Shown here: positions 1-5,387 of the stretch, in pieces
Numbering within the stretch: position 1 is the first letter of the stretch
Layout of the letters: every line of letters begins with the position of its first letter
NCBI GenBank assembly: GCA_017526045.1
Contig: JAFXRX010000190.1
Location: 1-7,240 of the forward strand
Reading direction: 5' to 3'
Length of the DNA: 7,240 nt
Origin: Opitutales bacterium
Lineage (GTDB): Bacteria > Verrucomicrobiota > Verrucomicrobiia > Opitutales > Intestinicryptomonadaceae
The notes under the pieces: model-generated
Told to the model about the DNA's origin: nothing
Database searches by the model: none
What the model saw: the letters and a program-made list of their open reading frames with translations, nothing else
Made by a program: the position numbers and the translations under genes

Positions 1-189
1 CAGGACGCCGGCAAGGTCGCCATGAGCCACGGCATGCAGGAAGTCGCCGTCAAGGTGAAGGGCCCGGGCATGGGGCGCGACGCGGCTATCCGCTCGCTGC
101 AGGCATTGGGCTTTTCAGTTGTATCCATCGCCGACGTAACGCCCGTTCCGCACAACGGCTGCCGCGCACGCAAGCGTCGCCGCGTATAA
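1..189 (+). CDS. rpsK: 30S ribosomal protein S11, C-terminal part (5' truncated by window edge)
   Basis: S11 is a small-subunit protein that binds 16S rRNA in the platform and helps shape the mRNA exit side of the 30S subunit. The frame is open from base 1 and gives the last 62 residues, ending in TAA. Recognisable S11 motifs are VKGPGMGRDAAIRSLQALGF, then VTPVPHNGCRARKRRRV at the end. The HNGC stretch carries the Asn-Gly pair known in this family for isoaspartate formation. The tail is slightly unusual: I expect CRPPKRRRV and see CRARKRRRV. It lies 23 bases before rpsD, as in the alpha operon (rpsM-rpsK-rpsD-rpoA-rplQ). The N-terminal half and any rpsM are outside the window. Confidence 0.97.
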   Translation, partial: QDAGKVAMSHGMQEVAVKVKGPGMGRDAAIRSLQALGFSVVSIADVTPVPHNGCRARKRRRV

Positions 190-198
190 TTTTAAATT

Positions 199-204
199 AG
201 GAGA
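199..204 (+). promoter_or_regulatory. Shine-Dalgarno site of rpsD
   Basis: AGGAGA sits 8 bases before the ATG at 213. It is the best ribosome binding site in the window. It matters because it fixes translation of S4 at 213, upstream of the internal TAG at 351, and so shows that the 5' segment is a genuine gene start rather than spacer. Confidence 0.85.
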
Positions 205-212
205 AATTTTAT

Positions 213-821
213 ATGTCTCGTTATACAGGTCCAACGACAAGAATTAACCGCCGTTTCAACACCGCGCTTTTCCCCGCCAAGAAGGCCATGACAAACAAGC
301 CATACTTGCCGGGCATCCACGGCCCGCGTTTGCGCCGCCGCGTCACAGACTAGTCAATGGGTCTTACCGAAAAGCAGAAGCTGCGCTTTATGTACGGCCT
401 TACCGAAAAGCAGTTCCGCCTTACTTTTGAGCGCGCAAAGCGCCAGGGCGGCGTTACGGGCGAAGTGTTTATGCAGATGCTCGAGCTGCGCCTCGACAAT
501 ATCGTGTACCTCTTGGGCTTCGGCCGCACCCGCAAGGCTGCCCGCCAGCTCGTAACTCACGGCCACGTCCAGGTAAACGGCCAGAAAGTCGACATTCCCA
601 GCTTCGCATGCAAGCCCGGCGACGTCGTCGAAGTCCGCGAAAAGTCGAGCTCCCGCCAGCTCGCGCAGCGCAGCCTCGACGAATCCGCCCTGCGCAACCC
701 GCCCGCGTGGCTCGACCGCGTCGACGGCGCGTTCAAGGGCACTGTAAACCGCCTGCCGATACGCGACGAAATGGATAAGACAATCAACGAGCAGTTGATA
801 GTCGAATTCTATTCACGATAA
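213..821 (+). CDS. rpsD: 30S ribosomal protein S4, interrupted by an in-frame TAG at codon 47
   Basis: S4 is a primary 16S rRNA-binding protein needed to start 30S assembly. In E. coli it also represses its own operon. Read through the TAG, the frame gives 202 residues, the normal family length. Residues 1-46 (MSRYTGPTTRINRRF... to HGPRLRRRVTD) are the S4 N-terminus. After the stop, SMGLTEKQKLRFMYGLTEKQ continues in the same frame. The S4 RNA-binding domain follows at about residues 93-146 (LDNIVYLLGFGRTRKAARQL, then VNGQKVDIPSF and KPGDVVEVREKS), and the protein ends NEQLIVEFYSR. The stop at 351-353 falls where families have Tyr (the SDYG/TDY motif before the EKQK motif). No other decay is visible, so this is not an old pseudogene. 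The start at 213 is supported by a strong ribosome binding site. A gene finder would probably call only 357-821 (154 residues), which would be a truncated S4. Identity is near certain; whether the stop is real is open. Confidence 0.93.
351..353 (+). other. rpsD: In-frame amber (TAG) codon inside rpsD
   Basis: The context is GTC ACA GAC TAG TCA ATG GGT CTT ACC GAA AAG. One base change from TAC or TAT would restore the expected Tyr. The reading frame is the same on both sides, so no insertion or deletion is involved. An ATG lies one codon after the stop, with no Shine-Dalgarno in front of it. Confidence 0.9.
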
Positions 822-847
822 TCTTTCAATTAACAAAAGGAACTAAA

Positions 848-1846
848 ATGGCAAAGCGTCTTGGAAAATTTGAGTTGCCCAAACGTCTTGTAAAAGACGA
901 GGCAACAGCTACGGAAACTTATGCGAAGTTTGTCGCCGAACCGTTTGAAACGGGCTTTGGCCAAACCATTGGCAATGCCTTGCGTCGAGTTCTTTTGGGG
1001 TCGATTGAAGGGGCTGCGATAAGCTCTATCAAGATTGAGGGCGTGGACCACGAATTTCAGAGCGTCGAGGGCATCGTCGAAGACGTTACCGACATCGTTT
1101 TGAACCTCAAGAAAATCAAGATTAAGAGCGCGACCCGCGAGCCCAAACGCTTGATGATTGACGTCGAAAAGGAAGGCTCCGTAACGGCTGCCGACATCCA
1201 GCCCGACGCCGAAATCACAATCGTAAATCCCGAGCAGGTAATTTGCACTCTCGATTCCAAGCGCCGTTTTGTTGCCGAAGTCGAAATTTGCGAAGGCCGC
1301 GGATGGCGCCCGGCGGAGGAAAACAAGTACCCCGACCAGCCTATCGGCGTAATTCCGGTCGACTCTTTGTTCAGCCCGATTGAGCTCGTAAAGTATTCGG
1401 TTGACCCGACCCGCGTGGGCCAGATGACCGACTTCGACAAGCTAACAGTCGAAATCTGGACGAACGGCTGCATCACCCCCGACGAGGCCATGAAGGAGGC
1501 CGCCGTTATCTTGAAGCACCACATCGACGTGTTCGACAAGGTAAACGACACCGACATCGAGTTCGAAACAGCAGGCCGCGAAGTAAGCGAAGAGCAGAAC
1601 CGTTTGAGAAAGCTTTTGAACATGAGCGTAAACGAAATCGAGCTCTCCGTCCGCGCCGCGAACTGCCTCAACAACGCCAACATCACAACTGTCGGCGAAT
1701 TGGCAATGAAGTCGGAGCAGGAAATGCTCAAATACCGCAACTTCGGCAAGAAATCGCTTAACGAAATCAAGGGCAAGCTGGAGCAGCTGGGCCTCTCTCT
1801 CGGCATGAAGATAGACGAGCGCCTCATAGACTCCGCCTCCATATAA
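848..1846 (+). CDS. rpoA: DNA-directed RNA polymerase subunit alpha
   Basis: The alpha subunit dimerises to seed assembly of core RNA polymerase, and its C-terminal domain contacts promoter UP elements and activators. The product has 332 residues, close to the E. coli length of 329. The N-terminal assembly domain is clear: EPFETGFGQTIGNALRRVLL at residues 31-50, then GAAISSIKIEGVDHEF and a second half up to about residue 235. A short linker follows. The C-terminal domain (about 257-320) contains VRAANCL, with Arg269 matching E. coli Arg265, the key DNA-contacting residue, and NFGKKSLNEIK, ending GLSLGM. AAAAGGAA at 835-842 precedes the ATG by 5 bases and supports the start. The gene lies 26 bases after rpsD and is probably co-transcribed with it. 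Confidence 0.98.
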   Translation: MAKRLGKFELPKRLVKDEATATETYAKFVAEPFETGFGQTIGNALRRVLLGSIEGAAISSIKIEGVDHEFQSVEGIVEDVTDIVLNLKKIKIKSATREPKRLMIDVEKEGSVTAADIQPDAEITIVNPEQVICTLDSKRRFVAEVEICEGRGWRPAEENKYPDQPIGVIPVDSLFSPIELVKYSVDPTRVGQMTDFDKLTVEIWTNGCITPDEAMKEAAVILKHHIDVFDKVNDTDIEFETAGREVSEEQNRLRKLLNMSVNEIELSVRAANCLNNANITTVGELAMKSEQEMLKYRNFGKKSLNEIKGKLEQLGLSLGMKIDERLIDSASI

Positions 1847-1867
1847 TCTTTAAAAAATATTTGAAAA

Positions 1868-2416
1868 ATGCGTCATTCTAAACACAAGCACACATTGGGC
1901 GTTAAAAAGGAACACCGCGCCGCCATTATGGCGTCGCTTTCGGCTGCCCTTTTCCGCCACGACAGAATTGAAACAACTCTCGCATCCGCGAAAGCGCTGC
2001 GTCCGTTTGCCGAAAAAATCATAACTTTGGCAAAGAAGGCCGCCGCCAGCGGGGATGCCGCAGTAAAATTGCACTACCGCCGCCTGGCTATCGCCCGCGT
2101 GCGCGACGTAGAGGCTGTTGCAGAGCTCTTCGGCTCGAAGGACAAGGAAGGCAAAGTTTCCAAGTTCCTCAAGCGCCAGGGCGGCTACACGCGCATCTAC
2201 AAGCTCGTTCCGAGAGCGGGCGACGCCGCCAACATGGCCTTGATCGAGCTCATCGAAGCCGACGACGAAGGCTATAAGGCCGCCAAAAAGCCCGCCGCCA
2301 AGAAGGCAGCCAAGAAAACGGCGGCCAAGAAGGCGGCAACAAAGAAGACTGCAAAGAAAACGGCAGCCAAGGCTGAAGCCGCCCCCGCGGAAGAAGCCGA
2401 AAAAGCCGCCGAATAG
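1868..2416 (+). CDS. rplQ: 50S ribosomal protein L17 with a Lys/Ala-rich C-terminal extension
   Basis: L17 is a large-subunit protein near the exit tunnel region. The core is residues 1 to about 135: MRHSKHKHTLGVKKEHRAAI, then RIETTLASAKALRPFAEKII and GGYTRIYKLVPRAGDAANMA, all typical L17. The protein has 182 residues against about 127 in E. coli. The extra part is a histone-H1-like tail (residues about 137-168, repeats of AAKK/TAKK) and then a short acidic end (EEAEKAAE). Such tails on L17 are, as I recall, not rare in Verrucomicrobiota, but the role is unknown to me. No Shine-Dalgarno is visible before the ATG; the spacer from rpoA is a 21-base AT-rich stretch. It ends with TAG, and a second in-frame stop (TAA, 2438-2440) comes after eight more codon positions including the TAG. 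It is the last alpha-operon gene, followed by a terminator. Confidence 0.97.
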   Translation: MRHSKHKHTLGVKKEHRAAIMASLSAALFRHDRIETTLASAKALRPFAEKIITLAKKAAASGDAAVKLHYRRLAIARVRDVEAVAELFGSKDKEGKVSKFLKRQGGYTRIYKLVPRAGDAANMALIELIEADDEGYKAAKKPAAKKAAKKTAAKKAATKKTAKKTAAKAEAAPAEEAEKAAE

Positions 2417-2443
2417 AGCTTTGCTTTTTTGTTCATTTAATTC

Positions 2444-2485
2444 CGCAAAACAACGCGTCCGATGTGGGCGCGTTTTGCGTTTTTT
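2444..2485 (+). terminator. Rho-independent terminator of the alpha operon
   Basis: The left arm is CGCAAAA, a 3-base bulge (CAA), then CGCGTCC (2444-2460). The loop is GATGT. The right arm is GGGCGCG then TTTTGCG (2466-2479), followed by six T (2480-2485). This gives 14 pairs, one of them G-U, and a proper T tract 28 bases after the rplQ stop. It leaves only 14 bases before the next gene, so no separate promoter fits between them. Transcription of the zinc-ribbon gene and guaA must come from read-through or from a promoter overlapping the rplQ end. Confidence 0.88.
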
Positions 2486-2499
2486 CCAGAAATACAGCA

Positions 2500-2718
2500 A
2501 TGACCACATATTTTGCGATAATAACGTGCGCCATCCTCGCCTTTGCCGCGCTCAACGCCTTCTTTTGGGACAGGGCTTATGTGCGCTCCTACCGTAGGCA
2601 AATGCGCGAAAATGTGTACCATTGCCTCAAATGCAGGTCGATTTACACTTCCCGCGCGTCCGGAGAGTCGGCCGTCTGCCCCGTTTGCGGATACAGAAAC
2701 GGACGCGTTAAATTTTAA
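2500..2718 (+). CDS. Small membrane-anchored zinc-ribbon protein, function unknown
   Basis: I do not recognise this protein as a named family. It has 72 residues. Residues 4-23 form one hydrophobic helix (TYFAIITCAILAFAALNAFF). A basic stretch (RSYRRQ) follows, which by the positive-inside rule puts the C-terminus in the cytoplasm. The C-terminal half has two Cys pairs, CLKC (42/45) and CPVC (60/63) followed by Gly, a zinc-ribbon knuckle pattern. I chose the ATG at 2500. A longer frame from GTG at 2464 would begin in the loop of the terminator and is unlikely. No clear ribosome binding site is seen. The gene ends 11 bases before guaA, so the two are probably read together. The four well-placed cysteines and the tight spacing make it a likely real gene; a role in GMP synthesis is not implied. 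Confidence 0.72.
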   Translation: MTTYFAIITCAILAFAALNAFFWDRAYVRSYRRQMRENVYHCLKCRSIYTSRASGESAVCPVCGYRNGRVKF

Positions 2719-2729
2719 CGGAAAATGCC

Positions 2730-4271
2730 ATGACTCAGAAAATCATAGTTCTCGACTTCGGTTCGCAATACACGCAGGTAATCGCCCGCCGCATACGCGA
2801 ATGCGGCGTATATTCGGAAATTTTGCCCTACAACACAAAGGCTTCAAAAATCAAGGGCGAGGGCTTGCAAGGCGTAATTTTGTCGGGCGGGCCCGCAAGC
2901 GTCTTGTCGGCGAAATCCCCGCGCCCCGACCCGAAAATCTTTGAATTGGGCGTGCCCGTTTTGGGCATCTGCTATGGCTTGCAGCTCATGGGCAAAATGC
3001 TCGGCGGCGAAGTGGTTTCGTCAAAGCAGCGCGAATACGGCCATGGCAAGCTCTCTTTCAAGGCGTCCGACAGCCAGCTTTTGAAGGGCATCAAGTCCCC
3101 CATGACTGTCTGGAATTCGCACGGCGACAGGCTCGTAAAGCTCCCCAAAGGCTTCAAGGCAATAGCCACCACTGAAAATTCCGAATTCGCGCTTATCGAA
3201 AACAAGGAGCGCAAATTTTACGGAATGCAGTTCCACCCCGAAGTTGCCCACACCATTGGCGGCATCGAAATCATCAAGAATTTCCTCTTCGGCATCTGCG
3301 GCTGCAAGGGCGACTGGAATATGTCCGACTATGTCGAGCGCGCAATCGCAAAAATCCGCGAGACTGTCGGCGACAAAAAAGTCATTCTGGGCTTGAGCGG
3401 CGGCGTCGACTCTTCAGTCGCGGCGGCTCTCATACACAGGGCGATTGGCAACCAGCTGACCTGCGTGTTTGTCGACAACGGCCTTCTGCGCAAGAACGAG
3501 CGGCAGGCCGTCGAAAACCTTTTCAAGCGCAACTTCAAAATGCGCTTCATCACAGCGAAGGCGGCGCCCGTCTTCCTCAAAAAATTGAAGGGCGTGACCG
3601 ACCCCGAGCGCAAGCGCAAAATCATCGGCAAAACCTTTGTGCAGATTTTCGACAAGACTGTAAAAAGCATCGGGCACGTCGACTTTTTGGCGCAGGGCAC
3701 ACTCTATCCCGACGTCATCGAAAGCGTTTCAATCGCGGGCAATCCCGCATCGCTCATCAAGAGCCACCACAATGTCGGCGGGCTGCCAAAGCGCATGAAG
3801 CTGAAGCTTCTCGAGCCCTTGCGCGAGCTCTTTAAAGACGAAGTCCGCGCCCTCGGCAAGGAGCTCGGCCTTGCGCACGACGTATTGTGGCGCCACCCGT
3901 TCCCGGGCCCCGGCTTGGGTGTAAGGGTCGTCGGCGAAATCACAAAGAAACGCCTTGACGTTTTGCGCGAAGCCGACGCGATACTCATCGAGGAAATGAA
4001 GTCGAGCGGCTACTACGGCAAGGTATGGCAGTCGTTTGCGGTGTTCCTGCCGGTAAAGACTGTCGGCGTAATGGGCGACGAGCGCACATACGACAACGTT
4101 ATCGCGCTGCGCATTGTTGAAAGCCTGGACGCCATGACAGCCGACTGGGCGCACATCCCGCACGAATTGCTTGCCAAGATTTCAAACCGCATCATAAACG
4201 AAGTTAAGGGCGTCAACAGAGTATGCTTGGACATCTCTTCAAAGCCTCCCTCAACAATCGAATGGGAATAA
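2730..4271 (+). CDS. guaA: GMP synthase (glutamine-hydrolysing)
   Basis: This enzyme turns XMP, ATP and glutamine into GMP, the last step of de novo guanine nucleotide synthesis, in the cytoplasm. The product has 513 residues against 525 in E. coli. The class I glutamine amidotransferase domain spans about residues 4-190, with the nucleophile Cys81 in GICYGLQ and the His169/Glu171 pair in QFHPEV. The ATP pyrophosphatase domain follows, with the PP-loop LSGGVDSS at 222-229. Then come FVDNGLLRKNE and the dimerisation domain, from RHPFPGPGLGVRVVGEI to the family-typical C-terminus (DISSKPPSTIEWE). All catalytic motifs are intact. The ATG at 2730 is the natural start. An out-of-frame ATG at 2725 leads at once to TGA. 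It follows the zinc-ribbon gene closely and ends in its own terminator. Confidence 0.98.
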   Translation: MTQKIIVLDFGSQYTQVIARRIRECGVYSEILPYNTKASKIKGEGLQGVILSGGPASVLSAKSPRPDPKIFELGVPVLGICYGLQLMGKMLGGEVVSSKQREYGHGKLSFKASDSQLLKGIKSPMTVWNSHGDRLVKLPKGFKAIATTENSEFALIENKERKFYGMQFHPEVAHTIGGIEIIKNFLFGICGCKGDWNMSDYVERAIAKIRETVGDKKVILGLSGGVDSSVAAALIHRAIGNQLTCVFVDNGLLRKNERQAVENLFKRNFKMRFITAKAAPVFLKKLKGVTDPERKRKIIGKTFVQIFDKTVKSIGHVDFLAQGTLYPDVIESVSIAGNPASLIKSHHNVGGLPKRMKLKLLEPLRELFKDEVRALGKELGLAHDVLWRHPFPGPGLGVRVVGEITKKRLDVLREADAILIEEMKSSGYYGKVWQSFAVFLPVKTVGVMGDERTYDNVIALRIVESLDAMTADWAHIPHELLAKISNRIINEVKGVNRVCLDISSKPPSTIEWE

Positions 4272-4312
4272 TTTAGGCGTAAATTGGCTTAATAAAAAGT
4301 TTCGCAAAACAA

Positions 4313-4347
4313 GCTGCGGCAGATTCGTATTATGCCGCAGCCTTTTT
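4313..4347 (+). terminator. Rho-independent terminator of guaA
   Basis: A perfect 9-bp stem, GCTGCGGCA (4313-4321) with TGCCGCAGC (4333-4341), encloses an 11-base loop. It is followed by C and a run of five T. An outer GCAAAA (4304-4309) can also pair with TTTTGC (4344-4349), which would take up the T run. It begins 41 bases after the guaA stop. Confidence 0.87.
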
Positions 4348-4381
4348 GCAAATTAGAATTGCGTTTGGGAAAAATCATCAA

Positions 4382-5113
4382 ATGAAAATCGCGGGCAAGC
4401 TGGTTGCAGAGAGAATACAAACCTTTGCCGGGTTTTTTGGGGTTATATTGTTCATTGCCTTTTTTCTGCTTTCCATTTACGGAATCTTGTCGGGCGATTT
4501 TGATTTCACCGAAAAGCTTTTCAAAAGCGTGGGAAATATTGCGGCAATTCTCGGCGGCGCGATTTTCTTGGCAGTAATTGCGGCAATTATTTTTTCTTTG
4601 ATTTTAAAAAATCGCTATAAGCTGAAAACAACAGTCCAAATTGATTCGCTTGACGGGAAAATCGCAAGCCAAGTTTCGGCGGAGATATATAACACAACGC
4701 AGGAGGCGCTGGTGCTTGAAAAAATCGGCTTCTTGTCGGCGGAGTGGCGGACAAAAAAAGAGCGCGGAAAAATTCAAAGCGAGTTTGTTTATTTTCCTGT
4801 TGAATGCGCGCTTGTTTCAAGTCAAAAGCTGCCGTTTGTTTTGGAGGCGGGGGCTTTGGAAGTCTTTGCGTTCGATGCGAAAAAGGTTTTTTCAGACAAC
4901 ACAATTTACAAGATGTTTTACGACGTCTCTCCGCAAAACAAAAAATTGAAATTTTACGACGGCGACGCAACCGAGGGCTGTTTTAGAATGCAAATAAAAG
5001 ACAAGCGCCTCAAATTGTTTTCCAAAAAATCGAAGTCTTTTTCTCCGTATATTTGGCTAATATTTTTCTTGTTTTCAGCCGCGGTTCTTTTGCTCGCTTT
5101 ATCAAAAAATTGA
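4382..5113 (+). CDS. Hypothetical protein with three predicted membrane helices
   Basis: I do not recognise this 243-residue protein. Two long hydrophobic segments lie near the N-terminus, about residues 13-36 (FFGVILFIAFFLLSIYGIL) and 48-74 (IAAILGGAIFLAVIAAIIF). A third is at the C-terminus, about 220-240 (YIWLIFFLFSAAVLLLAL). Charged residues (KNRYKLK after helix 2, KDKRLKLFSKKSKS before helix 3) place the central domain of about 140 residues in the cytoplasm. That domain alternates hydrophobic and polar residues like beta strands; no catalytic motif is seen. I chose the ATG at 4382. A 12-codon extension to TTG at 4346 would start inside the guaA terminator. There is no strong ribosome binding site. 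Codon choice (AAA, TTT, ATT) is clearly more AT-rich than in the flanking genes, so weak expression, relaxed selection or transfer are possible. Being bounded by terminators, it is probably a single-gene unit. Confidence 0.75.
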   Translation: MKIAGKLVAERIQTFAGFFGVILFIAFFLLSIYGILSGDFDFTEKLFKSVGNIAAILGGAIFLAVIAAIIFSLILKNRYKLKTTVQIDSLDGKIASQVSAEIYNTTQEALVLEKIGFLSAEWRTKKERGKIQSEFVYFPVECALVSSQKLPFVLEAGALEVFAFDAKKVFSDNTIYKMFYDVSPQNKKLKFYDGDATEGCFRMQIKDKRLKLFSKKSKSFSPYIWLIFFLFSAAVLLLALSKN

Positions 5114-5133
5114 AACGGCGCAAAAAGTTTTTT

Positions 5134-5154
5134 GGCCGGCGGAAATCCGCAGCC
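5134..5154 (+). terminator. Possible weak terminator after the membrane protein gene
   Basis: GCGG (5139-5142) pairs with CCGC (5147-5150) around an AAAT loop. GGC (5134-5136) and GCC (5152-5154) extend the stem across a small internal bulge. The following bases (ATAAATAGTTTTTAA) are A/T-rich but not a clean T tract, so this is much weaker than the other two terminators. Confidence 0.35.
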
Positions 5155-5177
5155 ATAAATAGTTTTTAATTAGACAC

Positions 5178-5207
5178 TTGCGCTTGCAGTTTTCATGCTT
5201 GTAAAAT
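5178..5207 (+). promoter_or_regulatory. Candidate sigma-70-type promoter upstream of gyrB
   Basis: TTGCGC (5178-5183) and TAAAAT (5202-5207) are separated by 18 bases in an AT-rich stretch about 180 bases before gyrB. The -10-like box lies in the loop of an 8-bp inverted repeat (GCAGTTTT 5186-5193, AAAACTGC 5212-5219). Other AT-rich -10-like boxes exist at 5249-5259 and 5362-5367, but their spacing to a -35-like box is poor. gyrB should need a promoter in this spacer, since an apparent end of the previous unit precedes it. The exact box is a guess. Confidence 0.3.
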
Positions 5208-5260
5208 CAAAAAAACTGCTAAAAAAGTTTGCAATTTGAACGCGCTTATATAGTATAAAT

Positions 5261-5353
5261 ATGAGCGCAAAAAAAAGTGGCGGAGTCGGCGGATTTTTTA
5301 GAAAAGCAGGCAAGTTTATTTGCTTGAATCCGCCGTTTGAAATTCCGCTTTAA
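5261..5353 (+). CDS. Possible 30-residue small ORF in the gyrB leader
   Basis: An ATG at 5261 opens a 30-codon frame ending in TAA 34 bases before gyrB. The peptide begins MSAKKSGGVGGFFRKAGKF and ends NPPFEIPL. It is basic at the front, Gly-rich, with one Cys, and has no recognisable domain. No Shine-Dalgarno precedes it. The frame also covers a stem-loop (5287-5335), so the same bases may instead be an untranslated leader. I list it because it is the only start-to-stop frame of note in the spacer; chance is a fair explanation. Confidence 0.22.
   Translation: MSAKKSGGVGGFFRKAGKFICLNPPFEIPL
5287..5335 (+). repeat. Stem-loop (9-bp inverted repeat) in the gyrB leader
   Basis: CGGCGGATT (5287-5295) is perfectly complementary to AATCCGCCG (5327-5335). 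The 31 bases between can form a smaller inner hairpin, either GCAA/TTGC (5310-5313, 5320-5323) or AAGCA/TGCTT (5304-5308, 5321-5325). It is not followed by a T tract, so it does not look like a terminator. It lies about 50 bases before the gyrB start and could be a leader RNA structure or a protein-binding site. Confidence 0.5.
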
Positions 5354-5387
5354 AATCAATTTATAAAATAATAAAAACAACATAAAA

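Noticed and set aside
351..353. Pyrrolysine at the rpsD TAG
   Set aside because: The site is a conserved structural Tyr, not a methylamine methyltransferase active site, and nothing here suggests pyl genes. Tyr-inserting suppression or an error is far more likely.
340..360. Frameshift as the cause of the rpsD interruption
   Set aside because: S4 sequence before and after the TAG is in the same frame with normal spacing, so a substitution, not an insertion or deletion, is needed.
1057..1842. A 261-codon open frame on the minus strand, antisense to rpoA
   Set aside because: It lies wholly over an unmistakable rpoA. The Ser/Arg-rich translation has no domain, and it is open only because the codon bias of rpoA avoids bases that read as stops on the other strand.
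2464..2499. Longer form of the zinc-ribbon protein starting at GTG 2464
   Set aside because: This start sits in the loop of the rplQ terminator, and the added residues do not extend the helix sensibly. ATG 2500 directly precedes the hydrophobic segment.
1850..2509. A 219-codon open frame on the minus strand over rplQ
   Set aside because: It has low-complexity Gly/Phe/Leu composition produced by the Lys/Ala repeat codons of L17 read backwards, and it runs through the terminator.
4346..4381. Longer form of the membrane protein starting at TTG 4346
   Set aside because: The TTG is in the T run of the guaA terminator, and a normal ATG is available at 4382.
5114..5387. Replication origin or DnaA boxes next to gyrB
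   Set aside because: The spacer is AT-rich, but I find no TTATCCACA-like boxes, and dnaA, dnaN and recF are not present.
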